A DNA stretch of 64,000 bases from Abyssibacter profundi (lineage in GTDB: Bacteria > Pseudomonadota > Gammaproteobacteria > Nevskiales > OUC007), in assembly GCF_003151135.1 (NCBI RefSeq), contig NZ_QEQK01000018.1, forward strand, positions 1-64,000, given 5' to 3'. Under the pieces are notes generated by a model, which was given only the letters and a program-made list of their open reading frames with translations, did no database searches and had not been told where the DNA came from. This document shows positions 25,886 to 34,564 of the stretch, piece by piece. How positions within the stretch are numbered: the first letter of the stretch is position 1; each line of letters starts with the position of its first letter. The translations under genes were made by a program, and so were the position numbers.

Positions 25886-26515
25886 ATGACCCCTGCTGCC
25901 GAAACCCTGATCCAGACCGCGCTGGAGCGCGGCGCCCTACGCCTGGGCGACTTTACGCTCAAGTCCGGTCGCCCCAGCCCGTATTTCTTCAATTTCGGTG
26001 CGCTGGATGACGGCGACGCCCTGCTTCAGGCGGCAGAGGCCTACGCCGACCTGCTGATGCCCGCTGAGTTCGACGTGTTGTTCGGCCCAGCCTACAAGGG
26101 CATCCCACTGGTTGCGGCCATCGCCGTGGTCATGGCCCGGCGCGGCCGCTCCGTGGCCTATGCGTATAACCGCAAGGAAGCCAAGACACACGGTGAGGGC
26201 GGAAATCTGGTCGGTGCACCGGTCGACGGGCGCGTGGCTTTGGTCGATGACGTGGTAACCGCCGGCACGGCGATCCGCCAGGCCATCGACATGGTTCGGG
26301 CCGCAGGCGGCACGCCGACGCTGGCCGTGGTTGCGCTGGACCGGCAGGAAGCCGGGCCGGATGGGCTGTCCCCCCTGGCCAGCCTGGCGGACCAGGAACA
26401 GATTGATGTCCGCTCGCTGTTTACCGCCGGTGATGTGGCCGACAGCGTAGAAGCCAGTCAACCCGATGCCGCGAGCGCCATCCGTCGGCATCTGGGCGAG
26501 TATGGCGCCGGCTAG
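25886..26515 (+). CDS. pyrE: Orotate phosphoribosyltransferase
   Basis: This 209-residue enzyme makes orotidine 5'-phosphate from orotate and PRPP. The PRPP loop is visible as ALVDDVVTAGTAIR, and the N-terminus (FTLKSGRPSPYFFNFG) is typical. The ATG at 25886 is chosen over upstream starts because it matches the family N-terminus. It is divergent from xthA. Confidence 0.96.
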   Translation: MTPAAETLIQTALERGALRLGDFTLKSGRPSPYFFNFGALDDGDALLQAAEAYADLLMPAEFDVLFGPAYKGIPLVAAIAVVMARRGRSVAYAYNRKEAKTHGEGGNLVGAPVDGRVALVDDVVTAGTAIRQAIDMVRAAGGTPTLAVVALDRQEAGPDGLSPLASLADQEQIDVRSLFTAGDVADSVEASQPDAASAIRRHLGEYGAG

Positions 26516-26533
26516 CGCTGACGGGTTGGCGTG

Positions 26534-26986
26534 ATGACGCACCGGTGCACCGAGGCCGATCTCCGCTTTCGTGAAGCGTTCGAATCCGGGCGCTGGCCCA
26601 CCAATGCCTTTGATCACGCGGCACATTTGCGGCTGGCTTACGTGTATCTGTGTACCTCGGACACCGACACCGCCGGCCAGCGCATGGCGGGCGCGCTGCA
26701 GCAATATCTGGCGCATCACGGTCTGCCGCAGGAGAAGTTCCACGCCACGCTGACACGCGCCTGGATACTGGCGGTCGCGCACTTCATGGCCGTGACCCCA
26801 CCCTGCCCGTCTGCCCAGGCGTTTCTGGCCGCCCAGCCACGCCTGCATGATGGCAAGCTGATGCTCACCCATTATTCCCGGGAGCGGCTGTTCTCGGCAT
26901 CGGCGCGCAATGGCTTCATGTCGCCGGACATCCAGCCGATACCCAGGCATGCATCGTCATCGTCCAGACCGGAGACACTGGCATGA
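26534..26986 (+). CDS. Conserved hypothetical protein
   Basis: This 150-residue soluble protein has a conserved-looking N-terminal pattern (DHAAHLRLAYVYL), a central FHATLTRAWI and a C-terminal HYSRERLFS. Similar His-containing helical proteins of unknown function exist in proteobacteria, but I cannot name a family with certainty. It lies 18 bases after pyrE and overlaps the DUF4124 gene by four bases. It is probably part of the same transcript. Confidence 0.75.
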   Translation: MTHRCTEADLRFREAFESGRWPTNAFDHAAHLRLAYVYLCTSDTDTAGQRMAGALQQYLAHHGLPQEKFHATLTRAWILAVAHFMAVTPPCPSAQAFLAAQPRLHDGKLMLTHYSRERLFSASARNGFMSPDIQPIPRHASSSSRPETLA

Positions 26987-27591
26987 TTCGACCTCTCATC
27001 CTGATCACCCTGCTGTCCGTCACCTCGCTCGGGCTGGCCCAGAACAAGCTTTATCGCTGGGTCGACGACAATGGCCAGGTGCACTATGGCGACCGCATCC
27101 CGCCGAAGTACGCAAAAAAAGAGCGGGCCGAGATCAACGAGCGTGGCGTGGTGGTGGACGTCAAAGCCCGCGAGAAAACCGCCGACGAGCTCGCCGCACA
27201 GCAGGCTGCTGAGGCCGCGGCGGCCGCGGAAGCCGAGCGGGCGGCCGAACAGGCCCGCTATGACCGCTACCTCATTTCCTCTTTCAATAGCGTGGCCGAC
27301 CTCATGGCCTTGCGTGATGACCGGCTTAGCCTGCTGGAATCGCGCCTGACGCTGGCGCGTAAGAGCGTGGCCGACACGGAAAAATCGCTGACCGGACTCA
27401 TCGAGCGCCGAGACAAACTGCAAGCAGCCGGCAAGCCGGTTCCTGACAGGCTCAACCGCCAGATCGGCGAGTTCGAGAGCAGCCTGGTCGCCGGGCTGCG
27501 CAGCGTGAGCGGGCTGGAGGAAGAACAGGTCGAAACCCGCCGTAAGTTCACCAACGACATCGAGCGCTACATCGAATTGCGCAATAACTAG
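26983..27591 (+). CDS. DUF4124 domain protein, exported
   Basis: This 202-residue protein has a signal peptide (about 1-19, ending LGLAQ) and a DUF4124 motif (KLYRWVDDNGQVHYGDRIPP). A long charged helical region follows, probably a coiled coil (about 60-195, Ala/Glu/Arg rich). It should sit in the periplasm. The function is unknown; such proteins often bind or organise envelope components. It is translationally coupled to the upstream gene. Confidence 0.85.
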   Translation: MIRPLILITLLSVTSLGLAQNKLYRWVDDNGQVHYGDRIPPKYAKKERAEINERGVVVDVKAREKTADELAAQQAAEAAAAAEAERAAEQARYDRYLISSFNSVADLMALRDDRLSLLESRLTLARKSVADTEKSLTGLIERRDKLQAAGKPVPDRLNRQIGEFESSLVAGLRSVSGLEEEQVETRRKFTNDIERYIELRNN

Positions 27592-27708
27592 TCGCGCCCC
27601 ACCGGCTGTTGCGGATCGGCGGCTGCACAGGTGTATAGCCAGCAGCGCCCCGAGCGTTCACCATGGGCGTCCCGTTTCCGGGAACACATTCGACTGTAGG
27701 ACATCCCG

Positions 27709-28674
27709 TTGAGCTACTCGCGCATTGCAGGCACTGGCAGCGACCTGCCCGAACGCATTGTCACCAACACCGAACTCGAATCGCGGATTGACACCAGTGA
27801 CGCCTGGATCGTCTCTCGCACCGGAATCGAGGCCCGGCATGTCGCCGCCGAAGACGAGACCACCAGCGACCTGGCCCGGCGCGCGGCGGAACGCGCCATG
27901 GAATCGGCTGGCGTCACGGCCGACGACATCGACCTGATCATCGTCGCGACGACCACGCCAGACATGGTGTTTCCGTCCACGGCCTGCATCCTCCAGGCCA
28001 AATTGGGGGTCAAGCAGGGTGCGGCGTTCGACATCCAGGCGGTCTGCACGGGCTTTATCTACGCGCTGGCCACGGCGGACAAGCTGGTCGCCAGCGGAGC
28101 GCATCGCTGCGCGCTGGTCGTGGGCGCCGAGGTGTTCTCACGCCTATTGGACTGGAACGATCGCCGCACCTGCGTGCTGTTCGGTGACGGCGCCGGCGCG
28201 GTGGTCATCCAGCAAAGCGACGAGCCCGGCATTTACTCCAGCCATCTCCATGCTGACGGTAGCCACGGGCACATCCTGCAGGTCACCGGTGGTATCGCCG
28301 AAGGCAAGGTCCGCGGCAATCCTTATCTGGAGATGGATGGCCAGGCGGTGTTCAAGCTGGCCGTGCGGGTGCTCGGCGAGTGCGCAAAGGAGGCGCTGGC
28401 CCACAACGGCTTTGATGCCAGCGTGCTCGACTGGCTTATCCCCCATCAGGCCAACATGCGCATCATCAAAGCCACGGCCGATCGCGTCGGGCTACCCATG
28501 GACAAGGTCGTCACCACCGTCGCCCGGCACGGCAACACCTCGGCCGCCTCGGTGCCGCTGGCCCTGGACACCGCCGTACGCGATGGCCGGATCGCCGCCG
28601 GTCAGCACGTCATGTTGCAGGGTGTCGGGGGCGGGATGACCTGGGGCTCAATCCTGCTGCGCTGGTCGCGCTAA
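27709..28674 (+). CDS. 3-oxoacyl-ACP synthase III (FabH-like)
   Basis: This 321-residue condensing enzyme should initiate fatty acid synthesis by joining acetyl-CoA to malonyl-ACP. The catalytic triad is present: C113 (AVCTGF), H246 (PHQANMR) and N276 (RHGNTS). The start is a TTG at 27709 preceded by AGGA seven bases upstream. It is not in a plsX-fabHDG cluster, so it may be a second paralogue for special acyl primers. It converges with a small lipoprotein gene four bases away. Confidence 0.9.
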   Translation: MSYSRIAGTGSDLPERIVTNTELESRIDTSDAWIVSRTGIEARHVAAEDETTSDLARRAAERAMESAGVTADDIDLIIVATTTPDMVFPSTACILQAKLGVKQGAAFDIQAVCTGFIYALATADKLVASGAHRCALVVGAEVFSRLLDWNDRRTCVLFGDGAGAVVIQQSDEPGIYSSHLHADGSHGHILQVTGGIAEGKVRGNPYLEMDGQAVFKLAVRVLGECAKEALAHNGFDASVLDWLIPHQANMRIIKATADRVGLPMDKVVTTVARHGNTSAASVPLALDTAVRDGRIAAGQHVMLQGVGGGMTWGSILLRWSR

Positions 28675-28677
28675 TCG

Positions 28678-28893
28678 CTAGGACTTCGTGTCCTTGAGCG
28701 CCTGTTCACGCTGGTCCTGGTACTCGTCGTACGAGCGACGCGCATCAGCCTCGCAGGCGTCACGCTCGTGCGCGTCCAGTGTTCGGCAATCTTCCAGACG
28801 CCAGGCGGTGGTGCCCTCGTAAATCCCTCGCTGAGAACAACCCGATACCACCACGAGCGGTATGGCCAACGCCACGATTAACTGCCTTCGCAT
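28678..28893 (-). CDS. Small lipoprotein
   Basis: This 71-residue protein has a lipoprotein signal with lipobox VSGC, preceded by a short basic start. An acidic, helix-prone tail with three further cysteines and many Asp/Glu/Arg follows. The ATG at 28893 places the signal at the N-terminus; an upstream start is less likely. Function unknown. Confidence 0.7.
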   Translation of the reverse strand: MRRQLIVALAIPLVVVSGCSQRGIYEGTTAWRLEDCRTLDAHERDACEADARRSYDEYQDQREQALKDTKS

Positions 28894-28999
28894 CACCCAC
28901 CCATTCTGGTCTGAACGCCGAAGGGAAACGCTAACGTAATTCACGCCACGAACACATCAGCGCTTCCCTGCTACGCCCCACAGGCGGCTAGATCGCGTT

Positions 29000-29018
29000 A
29001 ACGACCTCGGAGGTCGTT
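29000..29018. promoter_or_regulatory. Perfect 19-bp palindrome upstream of the small membrane gene
   Basis: Nine-base arms AACGACCTC and GAGGTCGTT face each other across one base. It lies 57 bases upstream of the DUF6713-like gene. It could be an operator or a hairpin; no known consensus fits with confidence. Confidence 0.4.
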
Positions 29019-29074
29019 GCCTTGGTCACGCCTAGTCAGCACGCTGCTCACTCTCTCGACCGGACCGCAACGTG

Positions 29075-29458
29075 ATGAACCGCCTCGATTGGATCAGCCT
29101 GTGCAACCTCACGGTGCTCTGCACCCACCAGATCGACGCCGCGTACTGGCACGAATGGGAGCTATTCCATTTGCCTGGCGGCAATCAGTTGAATCTGATG
29201 CTCAACCTGCCGCTGATTGGCAGCGCCCTGCTTGCCCTTTGCGCCATTGTCACCCGCTCGCCCCGCGCCGGCTTGGCGCATGCGTACCTCATCGGGCTCG
29301 GCCTGCTGACCGTAGTGCTGCACGGCGGTTTTTACGCCACGGGCCACAGCCAGTTCATGCAGCCGATGTCCTACCTGCTCATGGTTGCAATCGGCGTGTT
29401 GTCAATCGGGCAATGCCTGGCCCTCCGTTCTGACAACCCGGCTAAGCCCCTCGCTTGA
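29075..29458 (+). CDS. DUF6713-like small membrane protein
   Basis: This 127-residue protein has an N-terminal conserved segment (CNLTVLCTHQIDAAYWHEWELF) quoted here only as its core THQIDAAYWHEW, followed by about three hydrophobic spans. The pattern fits DUF6713 family membrane proteins. The ATG at 29075 is used; a GTG directly before it is also possible. Function unknown. Confidence 0.75.
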   Translation: MNRLDWISLCNLTVLCTHQIDAAYWHEWELFHLPGGNQLNLMLNLPLIGSALLALCAIVTRSPRAGLAHAYLIGLGLLTVVLHGGFYATGHSQFMQPMSYLLMVAIGVLSIGQCLALRSDNPAKPLA

Positions 29459-29508
29459 TGCATGCCCCGGTCACGCCACGACGGATGAATCGCTAAAAGG
29501 AAATCACC

Positions 29509-29973
29509 ATGGACATTCACTCGGGCGGCTGCGGCTGTGGTTCCGTGCGCTTCACGCTCTCGGCCCCTCCCATCCTGCGCACCCTTTGCCACTGCAGCAT
29601 CTGCCAGGCATTCAATGACGCGCCCTACGCCGACATCACCCTGATCGCCCGGCGGCATGTGACCGTCAACGACCTGACCCTCATCGATTTCCAGGCCTAT
29701 CGCCCCCCGCCGAACGTACAACGCGGCCGCTGCCGCCGCTGTGGTCAGCCCGCTATTGAACAACTGCACCTGCCCGGCCCCATGGCGCTGACGATCATCC
29801 CCAGCCGCAACTTTGACGATGCCGAAGCGTTGCCACCGCCGCGGATGCACGGCTTCTACGACAGTCGTGTCGCCGACATCGCGGACCGGCTACCGAAGTA
29901 CCACGGCTACTGGGGGTCGCAGCTCGGGGCGATGCGGCATCTGCTGGGCGCGCTGATCAGGCCATCGCGCTGA
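29509..29973 (+). CDS. GFA/CENP-V family zinc-binding protein
   Basis: This 154-residue protein has the zinc-binding cysteines of the glutathione-dependent formaldehyde-activating (GFA) fold: GCGCGSVRF, CHCSICQ and CRRCG. Although named after formaldehyde-glutathione binding, most members have no proven function. AAGGAAAT precedes the start. It lies 50 bases after the DUF6713-like gene. Confidence 0.9.
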   Translation: MDIHSGGCGCGSVRFTLSAPPILRTLCHCSICQAFNDAPYADITLIARRHVTVNDLTLIDFQAYRPPPNVQRGRCRRCGQPAIEQLHLPGPMALTIIPSRNFDDAEALPPPRMHGFYDSRVADIADRLPKYHGYWGSQLGAMRHLLGALIRPSR

Positions 29974-30085
29974 CCAGGCATCGTCGATTGCTCGAGCGCG
30001 GACGGCTTGAGGGCCGATCAGCCCAGATCATGGCACCAGCGGCCGGCGGCGCTACACTCGTGACAGCCCCCTTCTGGTGACTGCA

Positions 30086-30316
30086 ATGACGCAAGACGAC
30101 ATCAACGCACAGGAGTGGCACAACCCGGACAACTGGACCGGGCGCCTCTTCCCCGGCCTGTACTTCAGCAAACGGGATTCGCGCATCTGGGTGCCCAAAC
30201 GGGTTCGCGCACTGGGCTGGACCCTCAACCTGGCCCATACCGCCGGCGCCATCTGGGCGCTGATTCTGCTGCTCATGCCCAGCGTGCTACTGGCCGGCTT
30301 GTTGCTGACACGTTGA
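30086..30316 (+). CDS. DUF5808-like small protein with C-terminal membrane span
   Basis: This 76-residue protein carries the DUF5808 pattern (NWTGRLFPGLYFSKRDSRIWVPKR, cited by its core YFSKRDSRIWVPKR) followed by ALGWTLNLAH and one hydrophobic helix (about 52-74). It is probably an inner-membrane protein of unknown function. A GTG nine bases upstream is an alternative start. Confidence 0.72.
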   Translation: MTQDDINAQEWHNPDNWTGRLFPGLYFSKRDSRIWVPKRVRALGWTLNLAHTAGAIWALILLLMPSVLLAGLLLTR

Positions 30317-30391
30317 GGCCGAGCCGGCTATGCCGACACCCAACACAGCGGTGTCAATGCAGTGGTAACCGGCTCTCAGCTGTCGCGAGGC

Positions 30392-30949
30392 TTATGCATC
30401 CAGCGCCGTCTCGATAGCAGCCAGCACCCGGGCATCGGCGGGTGGTATATCCGGGGCGAATCGTGCAAGCACGTCGCCGTTGCGACCAACCAGGAATTTT
30501 TCGAAGTTCCACATCACGTCGGTTGCACGCTCTGGACCGAGTCCATGTTCGTCGAGCTTGGCTTTCAGCGCGCTCGGTTCATTGGCTGTGGCGTTGGGCT
30601 GCGCATCGATCAAGGCGGCGTACAGCGGGTGGATGTCGGCACCTTTGACGGAGACCTTCTGCGCCAGCGGGAACTCGACACCAAACTGGGTGCTGCAAAA
30701 GTCCCTGATCTCGTCGTTGGAGCCGGGCTCCTGCCCACCGAAATTGTTGGCCGGAAACGCCAACACGATCAGGCCCTGATCCCGTTTGTCCTGGTAGAGC
30801 GTCTGCAAGGCCTCGTACTGCGGCGTAAGCCCGCACTTGGATGCGACATTGACGATCATCACGACCGAGCCGGCGTAATCCGCCAGCCTGGCCTCACGGC
30901 CGTCCATGCGGGTGAACGGAATCTGATCGAGGGTCTGGGGCATTTGCAT
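30392..30949 (-). CDS. Glutathione peroxidase
   Basis: This 185-residue peroxidase reduces hydroperoxides at C39 (VASKCGLTPQY). Q73 (FGGQEP) and W147 (VMWNFEKF) complete the site, with the following asparagine. It uses cysteine rather than selenocysteine and looks like the bacterial, thioredoxin-using type. It follows the alcohol dehydrogenase by 19 bases and is probably in the same transcript. Confidence 0.94.
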   Translation of the reverse strand: MQMPQTLDQIPFTRMDGREARLADYAGSVVMIVNVASKCGLTPQYEALQTLYQDKRDQGLIVLAFPANNFGGQEPGSNDEIRDFCSTQFGVEFPLAQKVSVKGADIHPLYAALIDAQPNATANEPSALKAKLDEHGLGPERATDVMWNFEKFLVGRNGDVLARFAPDIPPADARVLAAIETALDA

Positions 30950-30968
30950 GGTCCTTGTCAGCGCCGAA

Positions 30969-32024
30969 TCAGGCGTTCTTCAGTGATTGCATGTCGATGA
31001 CAAAGCGGTACTTCACATCGCCCTTTTTCATCCGCGCGTAGGCCTCGTTGATGTTCTGGATATCCAGCATTTCGACGTCGCACTCAATGTCATGTTCAGC
31101 GCAGAAATCCAGCACTTCCTGGGTTTCGGGAATGCCGCCGATCAGCGAGCCAGCCAGCACCCGCCGCTTGCGCACCAGTGCACCGATTTGCAGCGGGGGA
31201 TCCACGGGCTCCAGCAACCCGACCATGATCTGCACGCCATCGACTTTCAGGCAGTTCAGGTACGGATTGAGGTCATGCTGAACCGGAATCGTGTCCAGCA
31301 GGTAGTTGAAGCGATTGCGGGCCGCCTTCATCTGCGCGCGATCGGTGGAGATCACCACGTGGTCGGCACCCTGGCGCTTGGCCTCGGCCACCTTGCTTTC
31401 CGAGCGGGTGAAGATCGTCACCTCGGCGCCCATGGCCTTAGCGAACTTCACGCCCATGTGGCCCAGCCCGCCCATACCGATGACGCCGACCTGATCTCCT
31501 GGCTTGACGCCAAAGTGACGCAGCGGTGAGTAGGTCGTAATGCCGGCGCAAAGAATGGGCGCGGCGGTCGCCATGTCCAACTTGTCCGGAATCCGCAGCA
31601 CGAAATCTTGATGCACGACCACGGCTTCCGAGTAGCCCCCGTAGGTCACGGATTCGTCGTGGCGGTCGATCCCGTTGTAGGTGCTGACCATGCCCTGGTC
31701 GCAGTACTGCTCCTGACCCTGCTGGCATGGATCGCAGGTGCGACAGGAATCGACGATGCAGCCAACGCCAACCTTGTCACCGACCTGGTACTTGCTGACC
31801 TGCTCGCCAACCGCCGTGACCCGGCCAACGATTTCATGCCCCGGCACCACCGGGTAGATCGTGCCTCCCCAGTCGTTCTCGGCAAAATGGATATCGGTGT
31901 GGCAGACGCCGCAGTAGTCAATCTCGATGGCCACGTCATCCGGGCGCAGGGCCCGACGCTCGATGGTATGGGGTCCGACGCCCGAGGTTTCCGACTGGGC
32001 GGCATAGGCTTTAACTGCGCTCAC
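30969..32024 (-). CDS. Zinc-dependent NAD(P)-alcohol dehydrogenase (cinnamyl/YahK type)
   Basis: This 351-residue medium-chain dehydrogenase has the catalytic zinc motifs YCGVCHTD (C41) and GHE (H63, E64), plus a four-Cys structural zinc lobe (CRTCDPCQQG region). Its Rossmann motif is GMGGLGHMG. The pattern fits NADPH-preferring aldehyde reductases of the CAD/YahK group. It should detoxify or reduce aldehydes in the cytosol, which suits its neighbour glutathione peroxidase. Confidence 0.92.
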   Translation of the reverse strand: MSAVKAYAAQSETSGVGPHTIERRALRPDDVAIEIDYCGVCHTDIHFAENDWGGTIYPVVPGHEIVGRVTAVGEQVSKYQVGDKVGVGCIVDSCRTCDPCQQGQEQYCDQGMVSTYNGIDRHDESVTYGGYSEAVVVHQDFVLRIPDKLDMATAAPILCAGITTYSPLRHFGVKPGDQVGVIGMGGLGHMGVKFAKAMGAEVTIFTRSESKVAEAKRQGADHVVISTDRAQMKAARNRFNYLLDTIPVQHDLNPYLNCLKVDGVQIMVGLLEPVDPPLQIGALVRKRRVLAGSLIGGIPETQEVLDFCAEHDIECDVEMLDIQNINEAYARMKKGDVKYRFVIDMQSLKNA

Positions 32025-32265
32025 ACGATGTCCTTGCTGGGTGAATCTGCCCGCTATTGTGCGCGCCCGAGCCTCCTGATGCCGAATCCTGTCCTGCCGG
32101 GTACATAATTCGTGCCCGAGCCTGCGCCGCGCAGGCCGCGTCAGCGCTAGCGTTCGGGGGACTCACGCAGCCGCTGACCTCGCGATGGACGCGCGCCGGT
32201 GATGGGCTGCCGATGCGCAAATGCCGTTGCTACACTGCCGACCCACCCTGCCTCCGGTGCCGATT

Positions 32266-32736
32266 ATGGCCTCCAGAACCTCCCCCCTCACCGCTCTGCG
32301 ACGACTGTCGCTGGTCGCCCCACTGTTGCTGCTGGGCTGCGACACCGGTGACGACGAGGGTGTGGCGGGCGCCTGTGTCAACCTGCCCAACGACGAGGTG
32401 CTGCAGATCGACCAAGCGACCGGCGCGAACACGGGCAGCGTCATCGGCGAGATCACCCTCTCCGGATTTGCCATCGATGGCCAGACCGTCACCGCGGCCA
32501 GCATTGCCGACCAGCGCAACCGGAACATCACGCTCGACGACAACGCCCTGACCTGCGTGCTGCCCTGTGCCTTCGGCACCCAGGAAGGCACCTGGACCTT
32601 TGGCGCCTCGGCCGACGGCTACGACCTGACCCCGCAGGAAGTCGTGGCGGTCTACAACCGCTTTGTCGGCGGCTGCCCCTCGTATGTCGAGGACGGCACG
32701 CACACGGACATCACCCTGCAGGAATCCGGCAGCTAG
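32266..32736 (+). CDS. Hypothetical lipoprotein
   Basis: This 156-residue protein has a lipoprotein signal with lipobox LLGC. A beta-rich, Asp/Thr-rich domain follows with four further cysteines, probably two disulfides. No family is recognised. The ATG at 32266 places the signal directly at the start. Confidence 0.7.
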   Translation: MASRTSPLTALRRLSLVAPLLLLGCDTGDDEGVAGACVNLPNDEVLQIDQATGANTGSVIGEITLSGFAIDGQTVTAASIADQRNRNITLDDNALTCVLPCAFGTQEGTWTFGASADGYDLTPQEVVAVYNRFVGGCPSYVEDGTHTDITLQESGS

Positions 32737-32775
32737 AGAAGTACGCATCGATTCGCGCCGCCCAGTTGCTGCCCG
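32736..32775. repeat. 40-bp dispersed repeat, copy 1
   Basis: This segment matches 50552-50591 in inverted orientation at about 33 of 40 positions, centred on GATCGATTCGCGCCGCC-like sequence. The rest of the gene-free stretch to 33038 shows nothing recognisable except the leader of the next gene. Confidence 0.5.
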
Positions 32776-33038
32776 CGAACAGGCCAGGCAAGGCGCGATC
32801 TCCGTACGCATTCGTGTCGTTCGCTGACTTGGAATGACCAAGCGGCACTTGCTCCGTCTGGGCTCGCGCGGCAACCGGCGCGCTCTGGGTGCTGCGCATC
32901 AATCCGTGCTCGCCTGGGGAACACTTCGGCGCGCGCGTGGTCGCTTGAACAGGCCGGGCGGATTGGCGGGCTCGCAGGGCCCGACTGTTTGCGCAGCGGT
33001 CACCGCAAGGATGCGGGGGGACGACCGATGGAGCTGAC

Positions 33039-34283
33039 ATGGAGCGTTTTCTCACCCTCTGGGCCGAGGCGGCCCTGACCAGCACGGGATTTTTCTGGAT
33101 GGCCCTGTGGGCCTTCGCGCTGGGCTATCTGATCAGCAGCCTGATCCAGGTGCTGGTCACCCGATCCCGAATGCAGCGACTCATGGGCCATGATGGCCCC
33201 CGCAGCATGGCTTTGGGCACGGCCTTTGGCTTCGTATCGAGTTCCTGCAGCTTTGCCGCGTTGTCCACCACCCGCGCGCTATTTCAGAAAGGCGCCGGCC
33301 TGGCGCCGTCCATGGCGTTCCTGCTGGCCTCGACCAACCTGGTGATCGAGCTGGGCATCGTCATCGCCCTGTTCCTCAGCTGGCACTTTGTGGTGGGCGA
33401 ATATGTCGGCGGGCTGCTGCTCATCGGCTTCGCCTGGCTATTCATCCGCATGACCCGACCCGATCGGCTGCTGAGCCGCGTACGCGAACGGCTCGGCGAC
33501 GACGGGGATCACACCCACGATCAGCCACCCAGCCCCTTGCAGCGCCTGCGTTCGCGGGACGGCTGGCAGGCCATTGGTCGGTCCTATGTCATGGAATGGC
33601 AGATGGTTTGGAAGGACGTACTCATCGGCTTCACCGTCGCTGGCATCATCGCCGCGTTCGTCCCGGATGCCGCGTTCAAGACGCTGTTCATCGGTGCGGG
33701 CAGCCAGACCGACCCGGGGTTCTGGGCCGTGCTGGCCCAGACACTGATCGGCCCGATCGCCGCCTTTGCGACGTTTATTGGCTCGATGGGCAATATTCCG
33801 CTAGCGGCCCTGCTACACGAGCACGGCGTCAGCTTTGCCGGGGTCATAGCCTTTATCTTCTCGGACCTGGTGGTGCTGCCGGTCCTGCGTATCAACGCGC
33901 AGTACTACGGATGGAAGATGGCCTTGTACATCCTGGCCATGCTGCTCTGCGGTCTGGTCGTGGTGTCGCTGGCGCTGCACTACGGTCTGGCGGCGCTGGA
34001 CTGGCTACCTGACAGCCAGGGCGGAGGCCGGCAACAACGCGAGCTGTTCAAGCTCAACAACGGCTTTGTGCTGAATCTCGTCTTTCTTGCAATCAGCGCC
34101 GTACTCGGCTGGCTTTGGTGGTCGGGCCGGTCAGCCGGGGCTAGCCATGAACACCATGACCACGGCGGCGCATCGCGCAGCGAGCAGGTGCTCACCGGAA
34201 TAGCCGTGATCGCGATGACCTGGCTGGCTGGGGGGCTGCTCGCTGCAGCGCGACCCGGCATCCAGGCGAGCGGCGGCGGTTAG
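33039..34283 (+). CDS. YraQ/UPF0718-type membrane permease
   Basis: This 414-residue protein has about ten hydrophobic segments. It includes family features such as the SSSCSFAALSTTRALFQKGAG region (cited by its core SSSCSFAALS) and a mid-protein His/Asp loop (DDGDHTHD), with a second His-rich loop (HEHHDHGG) near the C-terminus. YraQ-like permeases have been linked to metal or metalloid efflux, and the His-rich loops suit metal handling. The substrate is not shown. No metal regulator is adjacent. Confidence 0.85.
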   Translation: MERFLTLWAEAALTSTGFFWMALWAFALGYLISSLIQVLVTRSRMQRLMGHDGPRSMALGTAFGFVSSSCSFAALSTTRALFQKGAGLAPSMAFLLASTNLVIELGIVIALFLSWHFVVGEYVGGLLLIGFAWLFIRMTRPDRLLSRVRERLGDDGDHTHDQPPSPLQRLRSRDGWQAIGRSYVMEWQMVWKDVLIGFTVAGIIAAFVPDAAFKTLFIGAGSQTDPGFWAVLAQTLIGPIAAFATFIGSMGNIPLAALLHEHGVSFAGVIAFIFSDLVVLPVLRINAQYYGWKMALYILAMLLCGLVVVSLALHYGLAALDWLPDSQGGGRQQRELFKLNNGFVLNLVFLAISAVLGWLWWSGRSAGASHEHHDHGGASRSEQVLTGIAVIAMTWLAGGLLAAARPGIQASGGG

Positions 34284-34299
34284 CTTGCCGGCGCAGGGC

Positions 34300-34539
34300 C
34301 TAGCCTGTCGCCGATTCCTCAGCTTGGCGGGCCTCCCAGGCCTTGAGCGCACGCTCATACGCCCGGACCTGATCGGAGTACATGTCCCAGACACAGGGAT
34401 CACAGCCGGTTTCGCAGCAATCGGAATCCAGCGGCTTGTCGGGTGGGCTGGGTCGCGAGTTGGATCGCGAGTTGTCGGGACGGGGGTCGGACACGACGGC
34501 AGAGACGTTCGGGGAAGCCCGACAGTTTAGTCCAGCCAC
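34300..34539 (-). CDS. Oxidoreductase-like domain protein (small, cysteine-rich)
   Basis: This 79-residue protein ends with the pattern PPDKPLDSDCCETGCDPCVWDMY (cited by DCCETGCDPCVWDMY), typical of the short oxidoreductase-like family. The N-terminus is low-complexity and the GTG start at 34539 is uncertain; a later GTG is possible. Cys spacing suggests metal or cluster binding. It converges with the YraQ gene and follows the response-regulator operon. Confidence 0.72.
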   Translation of the reverse strand: MAGLNCRASPNVSAVVSDPRPDNSRSNSRPSPPDKPLDSDCCETGCDPCVWDMYSDQVRAYERALKAWEARQAEESATG

Positions 34540-34564
34540 GTCAATCGGCGCGAACGCGCGCGAC

